From positions 1,603,836-1,667,835 of the forward strand of contig VYZI01000123.1 in NCBI GenBank assembly GCA_013397695.1: a stretch of DNA of 64,000 nucleotides, in the 5' to 3' direction. Under the pieces are notes generated by a model. That model worked only from the letters and a program-made list of their open reading frames with translations, made no database searches and had not been told where the DNA came from. The translations under genes and the position numbers were made by a program. Source of the stretch: Centropus unirufus (lineage: Eukaryota; Chordata; Aves; Cuculiformes; Centropidae). Positions 61,861 to 64,000 of this stretch are shown in pieces; within the stretch, counting starts at the first letter, position 1, and the number at the start of each line of letters is the position of its first letter.

Positions 61861-64000
61861 ACAGATTTGATCATTAATTAGAACTTCAGCATCTGAATCT
61901 CCGATATTTGCAATGATATTTTCAGGACAACAGACAGATTTGATCAGCCTCTTTGACTCTACATGAAACGGAAGAAGAAACTCACAAGTAATCTTTAACC
62001 TAGAAATAACACTGGAAAAATAAATTCAACATGCCATGAACCAATTGAAAATTCATTACCTATGTTGGGCTTGAGGAAAGCATGAAACATGAGTTAATAT
62101 TCAGATAAGATCAAGATAGGTGCCAAATAGATAATTCTATCATTGAAGACACTTTGGGACTGTTTGCTTTAGGCTGTTTTCTCTACACCTAGACCACAGA
62201 ATATAGAAGTGGCTTTGCCCTCAGTCTGGTAGCACACGTTATTGTTTTTCAATTCTATATACAGGCAGGACGTGAGGTTACATATACAAGGAACCTAAAC
62301 ACATCAATAAAGTAGGAAATATAGTATGCTCCACCAACTGTTCCTGAGATCTGGCTATGTGGAGGACCAGAAACCAAGACGTGCTGCAGAAAGCATCAAC
62401 AGATAGCTGCAGATGTCACTTCTCAATTTTTACCTTACACCCACAAAATCATGCTCCACATTTTAAAGGGGTGGCCTTATTTTCGTCCTCCACACTGCCA
62501 CTGACCTGACTTACCAATATTTCTACATCTCTGTCTTCTTTGGGGAGTAAGGAATAGAGGTGAAAAATCCACATATTGCTACAGCATATATTATTCGTGT
62601 GATTTTTCATGTACATGTAGCAGTTAGAAAAATCAAAATTATTATTCCTTCAACTGTGAACAAAATATTCAATTGTATAGAGAAATTCTGCCTTCCAACA
62701 TTGATTCATGATTTCCTTTTGATTAAAACCTAGACTGTGCATGCTTGTCTGCACACACGTGTGTGTATCTGATATGTAATAAGACGTAATAGTAATAGAC
62801 TTTCCATGGGTTGAATTCTTTTACCAACTCAGTCATAATAAATGTGAATGTTAAACAGGAAATCTGGAATTTCCACATAGCCCTTTTAAAAGTAGCTAAA
62901 ATTGTAAACATCAGGTAAACACTGGTAGCCAGATGTCATCAGGGCCCCTATTTTATGTCCCATCTGAAACCATATAGTAAATTTAATGATGGGATTCCTC
63001 TCCAAATTAAGACAACATATATTCAGATTAATATCTGAGATATAAAGTATAATTCAGCTGTCTGAATTAACATTTCATAATGTTATCTGAGGTGCCCTAA
63101 ATTGTCTGTGACTAGCAGCTTTCTGGGTCAGCAGGTGGGATACTGGGAGGATACCATGGCCTATCAAAACCTGATATTACATGCCTGTGTTTGGATAACT
63201 GAGTTACCCCCAGAGTTTTTACCGAATCATTACTAATATAACATATACTACATAGTCTGCCAGCCTTATCGTTGGCATAAACTTGCAAAATCATACAGGG
63301 TAGTAACACGAAAACAGTAATGATGTGATATAATATATACAAAAGTAGTGGGAGTGAAATAAGTTTTTCTCACAAAATCACACAGGAATTGAATCATATC
63401 CAGCCTAAGAAACCCCAACCTAAAAATGTGTATCCAATTTATTTTTAGATAGTTTAGATAATTTTTTTCTGAAGAAAACTGCCTGCCTTTTCTGCATTCA
63501 TTTTCCATTTAGGAAAAGAACGTTCAAAACTCGACTTACCTATAGCACTAAGACATGACTACAGTCATCAGTGACCGGATTTTTACCTGTCTGGTTAGAG
63601 GCATGCCAGAACACACCACATTAGAGTGTTGGTAATGTTAAGAGGTAACAGTTGTATGAGAAAAGAAAGATTAGCAGACAACATGGTAATTCAGAAGGAA
63701 AAACAGGAGCCACTGAATGAAAGTCAGGAAGAAGATAGAAAAAGAAAGACTGGGAGAATACAATCTAGAAGCTAAACATGAGAGGAAAGAAAATAACATA
63801 ATGAAGGGGAAATGAAGAAGGTTAAATTTAACACATGAACAGAAGGAAGGAGAAAATACAGGGATTGTGCTGAGAGTTTTCAGATATGATAAATTAGAGA
63901 CTATTAAGGACATGTTGCTAATAGTCTTATTATGTTTCCTGATGCCTACTTTTAGTTAAGCTAAATCCTGCAGGTTCAGACTTGTATCTTGTCTGGCTTA
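61861..64000. other. AT-rich unique sequence, purine-rich near the right end, no gene seen
   Basis: No gene is supported. gatttgatca occurs twice (about 61864 and 61938). The perfect palindrome cacacacgtgtgtg at 62752-62765 contains a central CACGTG E-box. From about 63655 to 63860 the plus strand is strongly purine-rich (AGGAAG and GAAAGA-type text); the minus frame 63671-63913 is a by-product of this composition. Confidence 0.5.
62752..62765. repeat. 14-bp palindrome with CACGTG core
   Basis: cacacac followed by gtgtgtg is a perfect palindrome centred on CACGTG, the canonical E-box of MYC/USF/CLOCK-type bHLH proteins. It may just be a small CA/TG dinucleotide patch that inverted. No other context supports regulation. 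Confidence 0.7.

Noticed and set aside
61590..61877. 95-codon phenylalanine/serine/proline-rich frame
   Set aside because: It is only the translation of the polypyrimidine tract.

Overview
The window reads as nuclear DNA of a bird (at least a sauropsid). The best evidence is two recognisable CR1 LINE copies. One is the 3' end of a CR1-Y-type element, lying antisense near 13.5 kb. The other is a piece of CR1 reverse transcriptase, in sense orientation, at about 29.5-30.5 kb. The rest is AT-rich and CpG-poor, with long homopolymer runs, a (GGAA)n microsatellite, short tandem duplications and two runs of N. This is typical of a vertebrate intergenic region or a very large intron. Nothing suggests a bacterial, organellar or viral genome.

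I could not support any protein-coding gene, coding exon, tRNA, rRNA or CRISPR array. The longest open frames are about 125-150 codons, have no recognisable domain, and are in several cases shadows of repeats. They are at the length expected by chance in 64 kb of AT-rich sequence.

Layout: 1-13.4 kb is unique AT-rich DNA with a 20-bp perfect palindrome at 4.7 kb and a block with a conserved-element look at 11.2 kb. The antisense CR1-Y fragment is at 13.46-13.77 kb. Unique DNA follows, with a gap at 17.96 kb and (GGAA)n at 18.52 kb. The most regulatory-looking part is 24.6-25.8 kb: a near-perfect RFX X-box (24697-24710) beside homeodomain-type TAATTA cores, then a second block with a TGTCATGACA palindrome and many ATTAAT cores. 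A gap lies at 28.15 kb and the decayed CR1 reverse-transcriptase piece at 29.5-30.5 kb. From 30.5 to 46 kb the DNA is AT-rich with scattered hairpins. Another conserved-element-like block is at 46.4 kb. At 50.2-51.9 kb there are twin hairpins, a 23-bp tandem duplication and two GC-richer segments that may be old LTR or other retroelement remains. A roughly 320-bp polypyrimidine tract is at 61.5 kb and a purine-rich stretch is near the right end.

No genes work together here. If the window has a function, the sequence suggests distal regulation (candidate enhancers around the X-box and homeodomain-motif blocks), but this is inference without alignment. I found no convincing new biological system. 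The items most worth checking are the X-box block, the 25.4-25.8 kb block and the 50.2-51.9 kb cluster.
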